Of a DNA stretch of 64,000 nucleotides, positions 8,760-18,931 are shown piece after piece. Location of the stretch: assembly GCF_900112865.1 (NCBI RefSeq), contig NZ_FONH01000006.1, positions 124,001 through 188,000 on the forward strand. Reading direction: 5' to 3'. Origin of the DNA: Dyella marensis. GTDB lineage: Bacteria > Pseudomonadota > Gammaproteobacteria > Xanthomonadales > Rhodanobacteraceae. Numbering within the stretch: position 1 is the stretch's first letter; each line of letters opens with the position of its first letter. The position numbers and the translations under genes were made by a program. A model generated the notes under the pieces. The model saw nothing but the letters and a program-made list of their open reading frames with translations. It ran no database searches and was not told the DNA's origin.

Positions 8760-8875
8760 GGTCTTCTCCGGGGAAGCTAAAGAGGCGGAAAAAGGTTCGG
8801 CGCCCTTGTTAGCACCCGCACGGATAGGACTCAAGCGATGGTTTACACTGCGCGCATTCCGTCACGGATTGATCC

Positions 8876-9649
8876 ATGAGCGAGAGCACGCCCGTCCGCC
8901 CGCCGCGCCACCGGGGCATCTACCTGCTGCCCAATCTGTTCACCACGGGAGCCATGTTCGCCGGCTTCTACGCCATCGTGGCGAGCATCGGCGGCAGCTA
9001 CAGCGACGCGGCCATCGCCGTGTTCGTGGCCGCCGTGCTGGACGGCATGGACGGGCGCGTGGCGCGCCTGACCGGCACGCAGAGCGAGTTCGGCGTGCAG
9101 TACGACTCGCTGTCCGACCTGGTCAGCTTCGGCCTGGCGCCGTCGCTGGTGATGTACACCTGGTCGCTGTCCATGCTCAAAGCCTATGGCCCGCTGTGGG
9201 GCAAGCTGGGCTGGGCCGCCGCGTTTATCTACGCCGCCTGCGCGGCGCTGCGCCTGGCGCGCTTCAACACCCAGGTGGGCGTGGCCGACAAGCGCTATTT
9301 CCAGGGCCTGGCCAGTCCGGCCGCCGCCGCGGTGTGCATGTCCTTCGTGTGGAGCATGGACAAGTTCGGCATCGGCGGCGACGAGCTGTGCTTCTTCACC
9401 CCGTTCCTGGCGGTGGTCGTGGGCCTGCTGATGGTCAGCCGCTTCCGCTACTACAGCTTCAAGTCGCTGCCGATGGGCGAGCGCGACCGTGTGCCGTTCC
9501 TGTGGATCATCGTTGGCGTGCTGATCCTGATCCCCTTCGTGGTCGATCCGCCGCGCGTGCTGTTCGTGGTGTTCACCCTGTACCTGCTGTCCGGGCCGGC
9601 CCTCACGCTGTGGGGCCGCGCCACCCGCCGCCGCCGCGGAGCGGCATGA
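8876..9649 (+). CDS. pssA: CDP-diacylglycerol-serine O-phosphatidyltransferase
   Basis: A 257-residue integral membrane enzyme making phosphatidylserine from CDP-diacylglycerol and serine, the first committed step to phosphatidylethanolamine. It has the complete CDP-alcohol phosphatidyltransferase motif, D-G-x2-A-R-x8-G-x3-D-x3-D, read as DGRVAR, then G, D and D in FGVQYDSLSD, near residue 60. Several hydrophobic segments follow. It belongs to the membrane-bound type II PssA class, not the peripheral enzyme of E. coli. Its stop overlaps the next start (ATGA at 9646-9649), which links it to the holD-like and rimI genes. Confidence 0.93.
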   Translation: MSESTPVRPPRHRGIYLLPNLFTTGAMFAGFYAIVASIGGSYSDAAIAVFVAAVLDGMDGRVARLTGTQSEFGVQYDSLSDLVSFGLAPSLVMYTWSLSMLKAYGPLWGKLGWAAAFIYAACAALRLARFNTQVGVADKRYFQGLASPAAAAVCMSFVWSMDKFGIGGDELCFFTPFLAVVVGLLMVSRFRYYSFKSLPMGERDRVPFLWIIVGVLILIPFVVDPPRVLFVVFTLYLLSGPALTLWGRATRRRRGAA

Positions 9650-10131
9650 GCGCGATGGCGCGGCCGTCGGTTCCCTCGCATCGCGCCCGCGTGCTGCGCG
9701 CGCTCGGCGTCACGCCATGGGTGCAGCGTGCGCAGCCGTCGCTGCAGGCTGCGCCGATGGCCGAAACGGCCGCCACCGCTGAAGTGGCCAACGGGCATTG
9801 CGTGGTGCTGCTTCCCGCCGGCTGCGAGCCGCGCACGCTGGACCTGCTCGGCCGCGCGCTGATCGCCTTCGGCCCCGCACTGGCGCGCGCCGCGCGCATT
9901 GAAGTGCGCGACGGCAAGCTCGCCGCCGCGCCGTTGGCCAGGGCCTACCTGGTGTTCGGCGAAGCCCAGGCGCATGCGCTGGGCCGCGAGCTGCCGGCCG
10001 CCATGCTGCAGCAGGCGCATATCGTGCTGGCGGACGAGCCCGGCGCGGTGCACAGCTCCGGCGCCGGCAAGCGGCGCCTGTGGAACGCGCTGCGCAGTCT
10101 GCGCCGCGCGCTGGCCGAGACCGCGGGCTGA
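9646..10131 (+). CDS. possible DNA polymerase III psi subunit (HolD-like)
   Basis: A 161-residue protein of unsure identity. Three things suggest a divergent psi subunit: its place directly before rimI, as holD-rimI in E. coli; an N-terminal RARVLRALGVTPWVQR that resembles the chi-binding start of HolD (LQQLGITQW); and a C-terminal Arg/Trp helix (KRRLWNALRSLRRAL) like the HolD end. The middle is Ala- and Leu-rich and shows no motif. Translation is coupled to pssA by ATGA. Psi bridges the clamp loader to chi/SSB. If this is wrong it is a conserved hypothetical; a structure-based search would decide. Confidence 0.5.
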   Translation: MSAMARPSVPSHRARVLRALGVTPWVQRAQPSLQAAPMAETAATAEVANGHCVVLLPAGCEPRTLDLLGRALIAFGPALARAARIEVRDGKLAAAPLARAYLVFGEAQAHALGRELPAAMLQQAHIVLADEPGAVHSSGAGKRRLWNALRSLRRALAETAG

Positions 10132-10135
10132 GCTC

Positions 10136-10606
10136 ATGGTCGCGGTCGCACGGCCCCATGCCGAAGTCCGCGCCATGCGCCGCGAGGACCTGCCCGGCGT
10201 CGCCGCGCTGGAACGCGCCGCTTATGACTTTCCCTGGAGCGAAGGCATCTTCGGCGATTGCCTGAAGGCCGGGCACCCGAGCTGGGTGCTGTGGGTGGAA
10301 GGCGAGATGGCCGGCTATGGCGTGCTGTCCGTCGCCGCGGGCGAGGCGCACGTGCTCAATCTGTGCATCGGCCAGAACCATCGCGGGCTGGGCCTGGGGC
10401 GGCACCTGCTGCGTCGGCTGCTGGACGTGGCGCGCTGGAACGGCGCCGAACGGGTGTTCCTGGAAGTGCGCCCGTCGAATCCGGTGGCGCAGACCTTGTA
10501 CCGGTCGATCGGCTTCGAGGAGATCGGCAGGCGTCCGAATTACTACCCGGCGAAGCAGGGCAGGGAAGACGCGATCGTGATGGCGCTGGACCTGGTCGCG
10601 CCGTAG
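10136..10606 (+). CDS. rimI: ribosomal protein S18-alanine N-acetyltransferase
   Basis: A 156-residue GNAT acetyltransferase that acetylates the N-terminal alanine of ribosomal protein S18. The acetyl-CoA loop is visible as IGQNHRGLGLGRHLLRRLL (R/Q-x2-G-x-G/A form), followed by the RimI pattern VFLEVRPSNPVAQTLYRSIGF and NYYP. Length fits E. coli RimI (148). It starts four bases after the holD-like stop. The ATG at 10136 is used; an internal ATG (MRREDLP) is an alternative. Confidence 0.92.
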   Translation: MVAVARPHAEVRAMRREDLPGVAALERAAYDFPWSEGIFGDCLKAGHPSWVLWVEGEMAGYGVLSVAAGEAHVLNLCIGQNHRGLGLGRHLLRRLLDVARWNGAERVFLEVRPSNPVAQTLYRSIGFEEIGRRPNYYPAKQGREDAIVMALDLVAP

Positions 10607-10617
10607 CGCAGCTGCGC

Positions 10618-10705
10618 CGTAGGTTGGGGTGAGCGCAAGCGAACCCCAACGCCACGGCAACGGGTGAGGCATGTTGGGGTTCGCTTGCGCTCACCCCAAC
10701 CTACG
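10618..10705. repeat. palindromic repeat family A, copy 2
   Basis: Arms 10618-10650 and 10673-10705 are exact inverse copies of 33 bases; the arm tip reads GCGCAAGCG in both, differing from other copies. It separates the convergent rimI and valS and could form a strong transcript-ending structure from either side. Confidence 0.9.
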
Positions 10706-10733
10706 CCGGGCGGTTGGCGGCCGGGCGTTTGGC

Positions 10734-13562
10734 TCAGCCCAGCTTCTGCAACTGCTCCCTCAACGCACCCAGCTGCGTCCCCCAGTCCGCAATCCGCTGC
10801 CGCTCCTGCGCCACCACTTCTGCCGGCGCATTCGCCACGAAGTTGGCATTGCCCAGCTTGCCCTCGCACTTCTTGATCTCGCCTTCGATGCGGCCGATCT
10901 CCTTGCCCAGGCGCGTCTTCTCCGCACCCAGGTCGATCAACCCCGCCAGCGGGATCAGCACGCGCATCGAGCCGACCACCGCGGCCGCGGCCGCCGGCTC
11001 GTCCGCGCCGGCATCGATCCACTGCGGCGCCTCCACACGCGCGAGGAAGGCGATCTGCGCGGCGAATTTGGCGGCGCGCGCGCGATCGGCCGTGTCGCCG
11101 TCGGCCAGCAGCAGCGGGATGGTCTTGCCCGGTGCGATGTTCATTTCCGAGCGGATGCGGCGGATGCCGCTCAGCACGTTCTTGAACCATTCGATCTCGG
11201 CAGTGGCGGCATCGTCGGCGGCGATCTCCGCCGCCTGCGGCCACGGCCGGCGCAGGATCGCTTCCTCGGTCAGCCCGAGCATGGGCGCCACCGACTGCCA
11301 GATTTCCTCGGTGAGGAACGGCACGATCGGATGCAGCGCACGCAGCACCGTCTCCAGCACCACCAGCAGCGTGCGGCGCGTGGACGCGGCAGCGGCCGCG
11401 TCGTCGCCGTTGAGCGCCGGCTTGGACAGCTCCAGGAACCAGTCGCAGTACTCATTCCACACGAACTCGTACAGCTCCTGCGCGAGCAGGTCGAAGCGGT
11501 AGGTGGCGAAGTGCTGCTCGACATCCAGCAGCGTCCGCTGCAGGCGCGTGAGGATCCAGCGCTCGGCTTCCGTCGCCGGCGGTGCGCCGGCGGCGGCGAT
11601 CTCGCCGCTCTCCACGTTCATCAGCACGAAGCGCGCGGCGTTCCACAGCTTGTTGCAGAACGCCTTGTAGCCCTCGGCGCGCTTGATATCGAAATTGATC
11701 GTGCGGCTGTAGCTGGCCAGCGCGGCGAAGGTGAAGCGCAGCGCATCGGTGCCGATCGCGGGAATGCCGGCCGGGTAATCCTTGCGGATGCGCTTTTCCA
11801 CTTTCTCGCGCACCTGCGGGATCAGCAGCGATCTGGTCGATTTCTCGACCAGCGGCTCCAGCTCGATGCCGTCGATCAGGTCCAGCGGGTCCAGCGTATT
11901 GCCCTTGGACTTGGACATCTTCTGGCCTTCGGCGTCGCGCACGATGGCGTTGATGTACACCTCGCGGAACGGCACCTGGCCGGTGAAGTACTTGGTCGCC
12001 ATCACCATGCGCGCGACCCAGAAGAAGATGATGTCGAAGCCGGTGACCAGCACCGCGCTGGGCAGGAAGATCTTGTCCGCCTGCCAGTCGGCGACGATCT
12101 GCCCGCGCTCATTCTTCACCGGGCCGTCGCCCGGCCAGCCGAGCGTGGAGAACGGCCACAGCGCCGAGCTGAACCAGGTGTCCAGCACGTCTTCGTCCTG
12201 GCGCAGCGCGCCGACCGGCGCCACCGTGGCATGCGCGCGCGCATCGGCCTCGTCCTCGCCCACGAAGATATTGCCGGCCTCGTCGTACCAGGCCGGAATG
12301 CGATGGCCCCACCACAGCTGGCGGCTGATGCACCAGTCCTGGATGTTCTCCAGCCACTGCGTATAGGTGGTCGACCAGTTCTCCGGCACGAACTTGATCT
12401 CGCCCGAACGCACGGCTTCCAGCGCCGGTTCGGTGATCGCCTTGCGGCCGCCGGGGCGGCCGTCCTGCTGCGCGTCGCTGGTGAGGTCGACGAACCACTG
12501 GTCGGTGAGCATCGGCTCGATCACCGCGTCCGAGCGCTGGCTTACCGGCACCTGCAGCTTGTGCGGCTTGGTCTCGACCAGCAGGCCTTCGGCTTCCAGG
12601 TCGGCGAGCACGCGCTTGCGCGCCTCGAAGCGATCGAGGCCGCGGTATTTTTCCGGCGCGTTCTCGTTGACCTTCGCCTCCAGGGTGAAGATGTTGATCG
12701 GCGCAAGGCCGTGGCGCTGGCCGATCGCGTAGTCGTTGAAGTCGTGCGCCGGAGTGATCTTGACGAAGCCGGTGCCGAACTCGCGATCGACGTAGTCGTC
12801 GGCAATCACCGGGATCTCGCGGTTCGACAGCGGCAGGCGCAGCAGCTTGCCCACCAGGTGCGCATAGCGCTCGTCTTCCGGATGCACGGCGACGGCGACG
12901 TCGCCCAGCATGGTTTCCGGACGCGTGGTGGCGACCACGACGCTGTCGCTGTTATCGACGGTGTAGTAGCGGATCGACCACAGGTGGCCGTCGCGCTCGA
13001 CATTGTTCACTTCCAGATCCGACACCGCGGTACCCAGTGCCGGATCCCAGTTCACCAGCCGGTTGCCGCGATAGATCAGCCCCGCGCGATACCACTCCAC
13101 GAACACCTTGCGCACCGCGGACGACAGCCCCTCGTCCATGGTGAAGCGCTCGCGCGACCAGTCCGCGGCGACGCCCAGGCGGCGCATCTGGTTGGTGATG
13201 GTGGAGCCGGATTCCTCCTTCCACTGCCACACGCGCTCGACGAAGGCCTCCCGGCCCAGGTCGTGGCGGGTCTTGCCGTCGACGGCGAGCTGGTTCTCCA
13301 CGATCTTCTGCGTGGCGATGCCGGCGTGGTCGGTGCCGACCTGCCACAGTGTGTTCATGCCGCGCATGCGCTGGTAGCGGATCAGCATGTCCATCACGGT
13401 CTGCTGGAACGCATGGCCCATGTGCAGGGTACCGGTCACGTTCGGCGGCGGCAGCAGGATGCAGTAGGGCTCGCCGCGCCCCGACGGCTGGAAGTCGCCG
13501 CTGGCTTCCCAGCGCGCATACCACTTCGACTCGATCTGGCGGGGCTCGAAACTCTTGTCCAT
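10734..13562 (-). CDS. valS: valyl-tRNA synthetase
   Basis: A 942-residue class I aminoacyl-tRNA synthetase for valine. Visible are the HIGH-type signature (GTLHMGHAF, about residues 44-52), the CP1 editing domain, the KMSKS loop ([10 protein letters not shown], about residue 547), the anticodon-binding domain and the C-terminal coiled-coil arm ([20 protein letters not shown]) specific to ValRS. Length matches the family (E. coli 951). The start [15 protein letters not shown] at 13562 fits the family; 31 upstream in-frame codons look like non-coding sequence. Confidence 0.97.
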   Translation of the reverse strand: MDKSFEPRQIESKWYARWEASGDFQPSGRGEPYCILLPPPNVTGTLHMGHAFQQTVMDMLIRYQRMRGMNTLWQVGTDHAGIATQKIVENQLAVDGKTRHDLGREAFVERVWQWKEESGSTITNQMRRLGVAADWSRERFTMDEGLSSAVRKVFVEWYRAGLIYRGNRLVNWDPALGTAVSDLEVNNVERDGHLWSIRYYTVDNSDSVVVATTRPETMLGDVAVAVHPEDERYAHLVGKLLRLPLSNREIPVIADDYVDREFGTGFVKITPAHDFNDYAIGQRHGLAPINIFTLEAKVNENAPEKYRGLDRFEARKRVLADLEAEGLLVETKPHKLQVPVSQRSDAVIEPMLTDQWFVDLTSDAQQDGRPGGRKAITEPALEAVRSGEIKFVPENWSTTYTQWLENIQDWCISRQLWWGHRIPAWYDEAGNIFVGEDEADARAHATVAPVGALRQDEDVLDTWFSSALWPFSTLGWPGDGPVKNERGQIVADWQADKIFLPSAVLVTGFDIIFFWVARMVMATKYFTGQVPFREVYINAIVRDAEGQKMSKSKGNTLDPLDLIDGIELEPLVEKSTRSLLIPQVREKVEKRIRKDYPAGIPAIGTDALRFTFAALASYSRTINFDIKRAEGYKAFCNKLWNAARFVLMNVESGEIAAAGAPPATEAERWILTRLQRTLLDVEQHFATYRFDLLAQELYEFVWNEYCDWFLELSKPALNGDDAAAAASTRRTLLVVLETVLRALHPIVPFLTEEIWQSVAPMLGLTEEAILRRPWPQAAEIAADDAATAEIEWFKNVLSGIRRIRSEMNIAPGKTIPLLLADGDTADRARAAKFAAQIAFLARVEAPQWIDAGADEPAAAAAVVGSMRVLIPLAGLIDLGAEKTRLGKEIGRIEGEIKKCEGKLGNANFVANAPAEVVAQERQRIADWGTQLGALREQLQKLG

Positions 13563-13686
13563 CGGGGGCTCGTCATGGCACGCCGGGGTGGGCGCGTGGG
13601 TGGAAACGGGGCGTAAAGACCCTGGATTGTAAGGGTGGGGGCTCGGAGCTGCCAAAAAACAGGCGGCACGGCCCGTCCAGGAGGGC

Positions 13687-14097
13687 TTACGGCTCGACCA
13701 GCTCGCCGCCCCAGTCGGTGGGATCCACGTCCGCCACGGACTCCGAGAAGGTCCAGGCGTGGCCGCCCAGGTCGGCCACCGTGTATTGCCGTTCGCCGTA
13801 GGGATAGGTCGCCGGCGGCCGGATCACCACGGCGCCAGCCTCGCGGGCACGGGCGTAATGGGCGTCGATGCCGGTCACCCGCATCATCACCGCATGTCCG
13901 GCCGCGGCATCCTTGCCGCCGCCTTCGGTGACCACGATGGCGCCGTCCCCGGCATGCATCTGGATGCGATGCCCGCCGATGCGCAGGCGCTCGCGGAAGC
14001 CGAAGGCGCGGACGAGCCAGGCGGCGGCTTCGCGGACGTCCGGGTAGGGCAGTTCGGGGATGACGGTGCAGGTTGGGATCGAGCGGTTGGTGTGCAT
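13687..14097 (-). CDS. VOC-family (glyoxalase/bleomycin resistance-like) protein
   Basis: A 136-residue protein with the beta-alpha-beta-beta-beta pattern of the vicinal oxygen chelate superfamily, closest in appearance to the PhnB-like/YdhR-like 'glyoxalase-like' group: [23 protein letters not shown] opens the first module, [16 protein letters not shown] and [20 protein letters not shown] close the second. Reaction and substrate cannot be read from the sequence. It lies between valS and a family A repeat, and is probably transcribed on its own. Confidence 0.8.
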   Translation of the reverse strand: MHTNRSIPTCTVIPELPYPDVREAAAWLVRAFGFRERLRIGGHRIQMHAGDGAIVVTEGGGKDAAAGHAVMMRVTGIDAHYARAREAGAVVIRPPATYPYGERQYTVADLGGHAWTFSESVADVDPTDWGGELVEP

Positions 14098-14115
14098 GGC
14101 AGACTCCGGCCCTGG

Positions 14116-14201
14116 CGTAGGTTGGGGTGAGCGCAGCGAACCCCAACGGACCTTTCACGGTGGCGCCATGTTGGGGTTCGCTGCGCTCACCCCAACCTAC
14201 G
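14116..14201. repeat. palindromic repeat family A, copy 3
   Basis: Arms 14116-14147 and 14170-14201 are exact 32-base inverse copies with GCGCAGCG tips. It lies between hemE and the VOC gene, both on the minus strand. Confidence 0.9.
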
Positions 14202-14218
14202 TTGGCCAGTCAGGCGTT

Positions 14219-15292
14219 TCAGGCCGCGTCGCGCAGCGCCCGGCCGTAGGCGTGCACTTCGTCCACCAGCACCTTCACATGCTCCGGATCCACTTCCGGC
14301 GTGATGCCATGGCCGAGGTTGAACACATGCCCGGGATGGTTCCCGTAGCTGTCCAGCACGGCACGCGCCTCGCGGCGGATGGTCTCGGGATTGGAGCGCA
14401 GCACGGCCGGATCGAGATTGCCCTGCAGCGCCACGCGGCCGCCGACGGCGGCGCGGGCGTCGGCCAGGTCGATGGTCCAGTCCACGCCGAGCGCCGCGCA
14501 GCCGGTATCGGCCATGGCGGAGAGATGGCGGTTGGCGCCCTTGGAGAACAGGATCACCGGCAGTTCGCGGGCGTGCGCGTCGGCCTTCAAGGCATCGACG
14601 ACCTGGGCCATGTAGCGCAGCGAGAATTCGCGGTATGCCGCCGGTCCCAGCATGCCGCCCCAGGTATCGAACACCATCAGCGCCTGTGCGCCGGCCGCGG
14701 CCTGCGCGGAAAGATAAGCGGCCACCGAGCGGGCCAGCGTGTCGAGCAGCTGGTGCGCGAGCTTCGGCTCGTTCCAGCACATCGCCTTGAGCGTGGCGAA
14801 ATCGCGCGAGCCTTCGCCTTCGACCATGTAGCAGGCCAGCGTCCACGGGCTGCCGGAGAAGCCGATCAGCGGCACGCGGCCGTGCAGCTCGCGGCGGATC
14901 GTGCGTACCGCATCCATCACGTAGCGCAGCTCGCCTTCCATGTCGGGCACGCCGAGCTTGTCGACGTCGGCGCGGGTGCGCACCGGATGCGCGAACTGCG
15001 GACCCTCGCCCTGCGCGAAGCTCAGCCCCAGGCCCATCGCATCGGGAATGGTGAGGATGTCGGAGAACAGGATCGCCGCATCCAGGTCGAAGCGCTGCAG
15101 CGGCTGCAGCGTCACTTCGCAGGCCAGCTCCGGCGACTGCGCCAGTGCCATGAAGCTGCCCGCGCGGGCACGCGTGGCGCGGTATTCCGGCAGGTAGCGG
15201 CCGGCCTGGCGCATCACCCAGATCGGCGTGGTGTCGGTGGGCTCCCGGCGCAGGGCGCGCAGGAAGCGGTCGTTCTGCAGAACTTCGGTCAT
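14219..15292 (-). CDS. hemE: uroporphyrinogen decarboxylase
   Basis: A 357-residue enzyme converting uroporphyrinogen III to coproporphyrinogen III in haem synthesis. Family signatures are present: [16 protein letters not shown] near the N-terminus, [21 protein letters not shown], and the C-terminal [16 protein letters not shown]. Length fits E. coli HemE (354). I chose the ATG at 15292 rather than 15313 because it begins one base after the stop of the upstream WGR-domain gene, which points to coupled translation. Confidence 0.96.
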   Translation of the reverse strand: MTEVLQNDRFLRALRREPTDTTPIWVMRQAGRYLPEYRATRARAGSFMALAQSPELACEVTLQPLQRFDLDAAILFSDILTIPDAMGLGLSFAQGEGPQFAHPVRTRADVDKLGVPDMEGELRYVMDAVRTIRRELHGRVPLIGFSGSPWTLACYMVEGEGSRDFATLKAMCWNEPKLAHQLLDTLARSVAAYLSAQAAAGAQALMVFDTWGGMLGPAAYREFSLRYMAQVVDALKADAHARELPVILFSKGANRHLSAMADTGCAALGVDWTIDLADARAAVGGRVALQGNLDPAVLRSNPETIRREARAVLDSYGNHPGHVFNLGHGITPEVDPEHVKVLVDEVHAYGRALRDAA

Positions 15293-15293
15293 G

Positions 15294-15566
15294 TCAACGT
15301 CCGTACGGGCCATCCATGCCCTGGCTGAACATCAGGCGGAAGCCGCGCTTGAGCTGCGCGTCGCGCGCCTTCTCGAACGCAGCCATGGCATCGTCGCGCT
15401 CCAGGAACTGCTCGCGCTTGAGCGTGGCCTTGCCGCCCTGCACCCCGCTTTCGCGGTAGAGCGTCCAGCCGCCGAGCAGATCCTGCTCCAGCACGATCTG
15501 GACGTAGCGTGGCGCTTCGCCGGAGCTGGGCGCGGTTTGCAGGTAGAGGCGCATGGATGGCTGCAT
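15294..15566 (-). CDS. small WGR-domain protein
   Basis: A 90-residue protein that is little more than a WGR-type domain: [19 protein letters not shown] is the strand pair with the conserved Trp, and [19 protein letters not shown] the following helix. WGR domains occur in PARPs and in bacterial proteins and can bind nucleic acid; free-standing versions have no assigned role. The start may be 15566 or the next ATG, 15554 (MRLYLQTAP); no clear ribosome binding site decides. It is followed after one base by hemE on the same strand. Confidence 0.78.
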   Translation of the reverse strand: MQPSMRLYLQTAPSSGEAPRYVQIVLEQDLLGGWTLYRESGVQGGKATLKREQFLERDDAMAAFEKARDAQLKRGFRLMFSQGMDGPYGR

Positions 15567-15646
15567 GGTGGATGGGTGGCGGCAGGCCGCGAGGCCCGCA
15601 TTCTAGGGGGCGGCGCCGGCCCGCGGCGAGTGCGCCGTTGTCGCGC

Positions 15647-16747
15647 TCAGGCCGCGGTCGCTTCGTGCAGCGTCGCCAGCACCTCGCGCTCGTCCACCCC
15701 GCCGACGATCTCCGCGCGCCCGATGCCGCGCCACAGGATCAGGCGCAGCGTGCCGGCGGTGTTCTTCTTGTCCAGGCGCATCAGCGCCAGCAGGGCCTGC
15801 GGGTCCATGCCGGGGGGAATCGCCACCGGCAGGCCCAGCCGTTCCAGCAGGCGCTGCAGGCGTGCGGTGTCGGCGGCGGCGCTCATGCCCAGCCGCTCCG
15901 ACAGCCGCGCCGCCAGCAGCATGCCGACCGCGACGCCTTCGCCGTGCAGCAGGGTGGTGTACTTGCCGGCGGTTTCCAGCGCATGGCCGAAGGTGTGACC
16001 CAGGTTGAGCAGGGCGCGTTCGCCCTGTTCGGTCTCGTCGCGGGCGACCACGCCGGCCTTGTACTGCACCTTGCGCGCGATCGCTTCGATCAGCGGCGCG
16101 GTGTCGCGCGCGGCCAGCGCGTCGGCATGTTGCTCCAGCCATGCGAAGAACGGCAGGTCGCCGATCGCCGCGCCCTTGACCACCTCGGCCAGGCCGGCGC
16201 GGTATTCGCGCTGCGGCAGCGTGGCCAAGGTGTCGATGTCGGCAATCACCGCGCGCGGCTGGTGGAAGGCGCCGACCAGGTTCTTGCCGGCCGGCAGGTT
16301 CACGCCGGTCTTGCCGCCGACGGAGGAATCGACCATCGCCAGCAGGGTGGTCGGCATCTGGATGAAGTCGATGCCGCGCATCCAGCACGCCGCGCTGAAG
16401 CCGGCCAGGTCGCCCACCACGCCGCCGCCCAGCGCGACCACGCAGGCGTCGCGGGTGGCGCCCAGCTGCGCGAGTGCGTCCAGCGCGCGGCCGACGTTGT
16501 CGAAGGTCTTGTGCGCCTCGCCGTCGTCGAGCAGGAAGGCCGACCATTGCAGGCCTTCCAGGCCCGCGGCGACGCGCTCCAGGTACAGTGGCGCCACCGT
16601 GGTGTTGCTGATCACCAGCGCATGGCGGCCGCGCAGCATGGCGCGCCAGCGGGCGCGGTCGTCGAGCAGGCCGGGGCCGATCCATACGGGATAGCTGCGC
16701 TGGCCGAGGGCGACGTCGATGCTGCGGAGAGTGGGCGTGTCGGTCAT
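15647..16747 (-). CDS. aroB: 3-dehydroquinate synthase
   Basis: A 366-residue NAD- and zinc-dependent enzyme making 3-dehydroquinate from DAHP, second step of the shikimate pathway. Seen in order: the NAD-binding [16 protein letters not shown], the [20 protein letters not shown] block, and the metal-ligand stretch [13 protein letters not shown]. Length matches the family. The start lies one base after the aroK stop, so the two shikimate enzymes are co-translated. Confidence 0.96.
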   Translation of the reverse strand: MTDTPTLRSIDVALGQRSYPVWIGPGLLDDRARWRAMLRGRHALVISNTTVAPLYLERVAAGLEGLQWSAFLLDDGEAHKTFDNVGRALDALAQLGATRDACVVALGGGVVGDLAGFSAACWMRGIDFIQMPTTLLAMVDSSVGGKTGVNLPAGKNLVGAFHQPRAVIADIDTLATLPQREYRAGLAEVVKGAAIGDLPFFAWLEQHADALAARDTAPLIEAIARKVQYKAGVVARDETEQGERALLNLGHTFGHALETAGKYTTLLHGEGVAVGMLLAARLSERLGMSAAADTARLQRLLERLGLPVAIPPGMDPQALLALMRLDKKNTAGTLRLILWRGIGRAEIVGGVDEREVLATLHEATAA

Positions 16748-16748
16748 G

Positions 16749-17288
16749 TCATGCGGCCTGCTGGCGCTGCCAGTGCTGGTCGATCAGGGCGATGCTGCGT
16801 TCGCTGGCGGCCTGGACGAGCTCGTGCTCGCCCGGGATGACCAGGTCGGCGACATCGGCATAGAGCGGCGTGCGGATGCCCGCCATGGCCTGGAGTTTCG
16901 CGCTGCGGTCCTCGCCGGCCAGCAGCGGGCGGCTGCGGTCGCGCGCCAGCCGCTCGAGTTGCTGTTCCAGCGTGGCCTGCAGCCACAGCACATAGCCGCG
17001 TCCGGCCAGCAGACGGCGGTTGTCCGGGTCGAGCACCGCGCCGGCGCCGGTGGCCAGCAGCACGCCGCTGCGGGCGGTGCAGGCGTCGAGCAGGGTGCTT
17101 TCGCGGCGGCGGAAGCCGGCCTCGCCTTCCAGTTCGAACACCGTGCTCACCGTGGCGCCGCAATGGCGCTCGATCTCCTGGTCCAGATCCAGGAACTCCA
17201 GCTCATAATGCGCGGCCAGCCGCCGGCCGATCGACGTCTTGCCGGCGCCGGTCGGACCGACGATGAACAGGTTGCACGAGGGATTCAT
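16749..17288 (-). CDS. aroK: shikimate kinase
   Basis: A 179-residue P-loop kinase phosphorylating shikimate with ATP. Walker A is [11 protein letters not shown] (residues 10-20), the shikimate-binding residues lie in FLDLDQEIE and FRRRES, and the lid holds RSRPLL. Where most family members have GGG at the shikimate-binding glycines this one reads LATGAGAV, a Gly-to-Ala change worth noting but probably tolerated. It is the first gene of an aroK-aroB unit and faces a divergent epimerase gene only 26 bases away. Confidence 0.94.
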   Translation of the reverse strand: MNPSCNLFIVGPTGAGKTSIGRRLAAHYELEFLDLDQEIERHCGATVSTVFELEGEAGFRRRESTLLDACTARSGVLLATGAGAVLDPDNRRLLAGRGYVLWLQATLEQQLERLARDRSRPLLAGEDRSAKLQAMAGIRTPLYADVADLVIPGEHELVQAASERSIALIDQHWQRQQAA

Positions 17289-17314
17289 ATGCCGACTTTA
17301 ACAGCAGGCTCCGC

Positions 17315-18151
17315 ATGACCGAACGGGTCTTGCTGGCCGGATGCGGCGATCTTGGGATGCGCGTGGCACAACGCCTGCTGGCGCGCGGCGACGAGGTGTG
17401 GGCGCTGCGGCGCTCACCGGTCCGTGACGCAGGAGACGGCCTGCGCTGGCTGCGCGGCGACCTGATCCGTCCGGAGAGCTTGCGCGAACTGCCCGCAGGC
17501 ATCACCCGCGTGGTGTATGCGCCGACGCCCGGCGCGCGGGACGAAGCGGCGTATCGCGCGATCTTCGTCGACGGCCTGCAGCATCTGCTCGATGCGCTCG
17601 CCGCTGCGCCGCTGCAGCGTGTGCTGTTCGTTTCTTCCAGCGCGGTCTATGGCGAGCATGGCGACGGATGGGTGGACGAGGAGACGCCGCCCGCTCCGCC
17701 CGGCTTCAACGGGCGCGTGCTGCTGGAGGCGGAGCGGTGGCTCGCGGCGCAAGCGGTACCGTCGACCAGCCTGCGCCTGGCCGGCATCTACGGCCCGGGC
17801 CGCCTGCAACTGCTCGACCGCCTGCGCGCCGGCGAAGCGAAGGTGCCGCGCGATCCTCCGCACTGGTCCAACCGCATCCACGCCGACGATGCCGCGGCGG
17901 CGATCGTGCACCTGCTCGGATTGCCGGCGCCGAATCGTCTTTATGTGGGTGTCGATGACACGCCATTGCCGATCCACGTGCTGTATGAACACCTCGCGGG
18001 ATTGATCGACGCCCCGAGTCCGGGAGAAGGGACGCCGCCGCCGGGGATCGGCAGCAAGCGCTTGAGCAATGCGCGCCTGCGCGCGAGCGGGTTCGATTTC
18101 TTGTGGCCGGACGCGCGGGAAGGTTATCGCGCGCTAACGCGTGCACCGTAA
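17315..18151 (+). CDS. NAD(P)-dependent SDR epimerase-like protein
   Basis: A 278-residue extended/atypical short-chain dehydrogenase with the dinucleotide-binding motif AGCGDLGMRVAQRLL at the N-terminus, VLFVSSSAVYG in the Ser position, and WSNRIHADDAAAAIVHLL as in YeeZ-like proteins. In place of a YxxxK pair there is GFNGRVLLEAERWL, so the usual catalytic Tyr is not evident and the reaction cannot be stated. Start ATG follows AGCAGG. A hairpin terminator lies about 100 bases downstream. Confidence 0.82.
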   Translation: MTERVLLAGCGDLGMRVAQRLLARGDEVWALRRSPVRDAGDGLRWLRGDLIRPESLRELPAGITRVVYAPTPGARDEAAYRAIFVDGLQHLLDALAAAPLQRVLFVSSSAVYGEHGDGWVDEETPPAPPGFNGRVLLEAERWLAAQAVPSTSLRLAGIYGPGRLQLLDRLRAGEAKVPRDPPHWSNRIHADDAAAAIVHLLGLPAPNRLYVGVDDTPLPIHVLYEHLAGLIDAPSPGEGTPPPGIGSKRLSNARLRASGFDFLWPDAREGYRALTRAP

Positions 18152-18249
18152 GTTGCCGGGATGCTTGCCGGGTTACGCGGAAGGCATTGCCCCAAGCGAT
18201 TCCTGATGTCCTGGAAGCCGGCCATCGTCTTGGTGCGCCGGCCCAATAG

Positions 18250-18278
18250 AAAGGGTGCCCTGGACGGGGCACCCTTTT
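18250..18278 (+). terminator. hairpin terminator between convergent genes
   Basis: Perfect 11-base stem AAAGGGTGCCC (18250-18260), loop 18261-18266, GGGCACCCTTT (18267-18277), then one further T. It lies after the SDR gene and also after the oppositely directed peptidase gene, so it may serve both, although the T tail is short. Confidence 0.75.
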
Positions 18279-18323
18279 GGTGGAGGAAATTGAAAGGTCG
18301 AAGGCGAATGCTTTAAAGAGCGG

Positions 18324-18929
18324 CTAGTCGATCACTCGCAACGTACCCGCTGTCGTATGGTCCGCATCCTTTCCTCCGACGTATTCCTCATAGGTACGCC
18401 AGTACTCCCCCTCGCCTGGCCATGGGTCGGATATCTTGACCCACTTCGATCCGTCCGCCAGCGCGTTATAGCCGTAGGCGACGACGATATGCCCGCCGCC
18501 CTTCTTCCAAAGCCACGCCGTAAGCACGCCGTGATTATGGTTTATCGATTGCTGCATATGGAAAAACGAAAGAGCTGCGGGGTAATGGCGGAGCCGATTG
18601 AATCCATATTTATTCAATATGGAATAAATATCCCTGGTGCCGTCCTTCTTCAGCCAGTTTCCGCCATTGGCTCGATCTTTCCATGAGAAGGTGTTGTTGA
18701 ATCGGCAGGCGTAGTTGACCCCAAATACAAAGTTCCCGATGTCGCATTGCCACAGGTCGCGCTTGCCATTGCTCTCCGTATAGATGAGGTTTCGGACGCT
18801 GGCGTTCCAGCACCACATGCTGTGCACTTGTTCCTTGTTATTTTGTGGGCTGGTGGTGGTCACCGCGAGCGCCGACGTCGAAAGCAGGGCGAGTGCGGCA
18901 AGTTCGACGAAGATCGTTGCCTTGTTCAT
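18324..18929 (-). CDS. exported papain-fold cysteine peptidase (C39/C70-like)
   Basis: A 201-residue secreted protein. A signal peptide (residues 1-22, cleavage after ALA) is followed by a papain-like catalytic set: Gln34 and Cys40 in EQVHSMWCWNASVRN, His147 in GGGHIVVAYGYN, Asp168 in VKISDPWPGEG. The MWCW motif with GGH and a D/N-PWP-like block is typical of the Peptidase_C39_2 / C70 (AvrRpt2-like) group. Three further cysteines could form disulfides. Substrate unknown; extracellular proteolysis or bacteriocin-like processing is possible. Its ATG comes two bases after the stop of an exported partner gene, so they form one unit. Confidence 0.8.
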   Translation of the reverse strand: MNKATIFVELAALALLSTSALAVTTTSPQNNKEQVHSMWCWNASVRNLIYTESNGKRDLWQCDIGNFVFGVNYACRFNNTFSWKDRANGGNWLKKDGTRDIYSILNKYGFNRLRHYPAALSFFHMQQSINHNHGVLTAWLWKKGGGHIVVAYGYNALADGSKWVKISDPWPGEGEYWRTYEEYVGGKDADHTTAGTLRVID

Positions 18930-18931
18930 GG

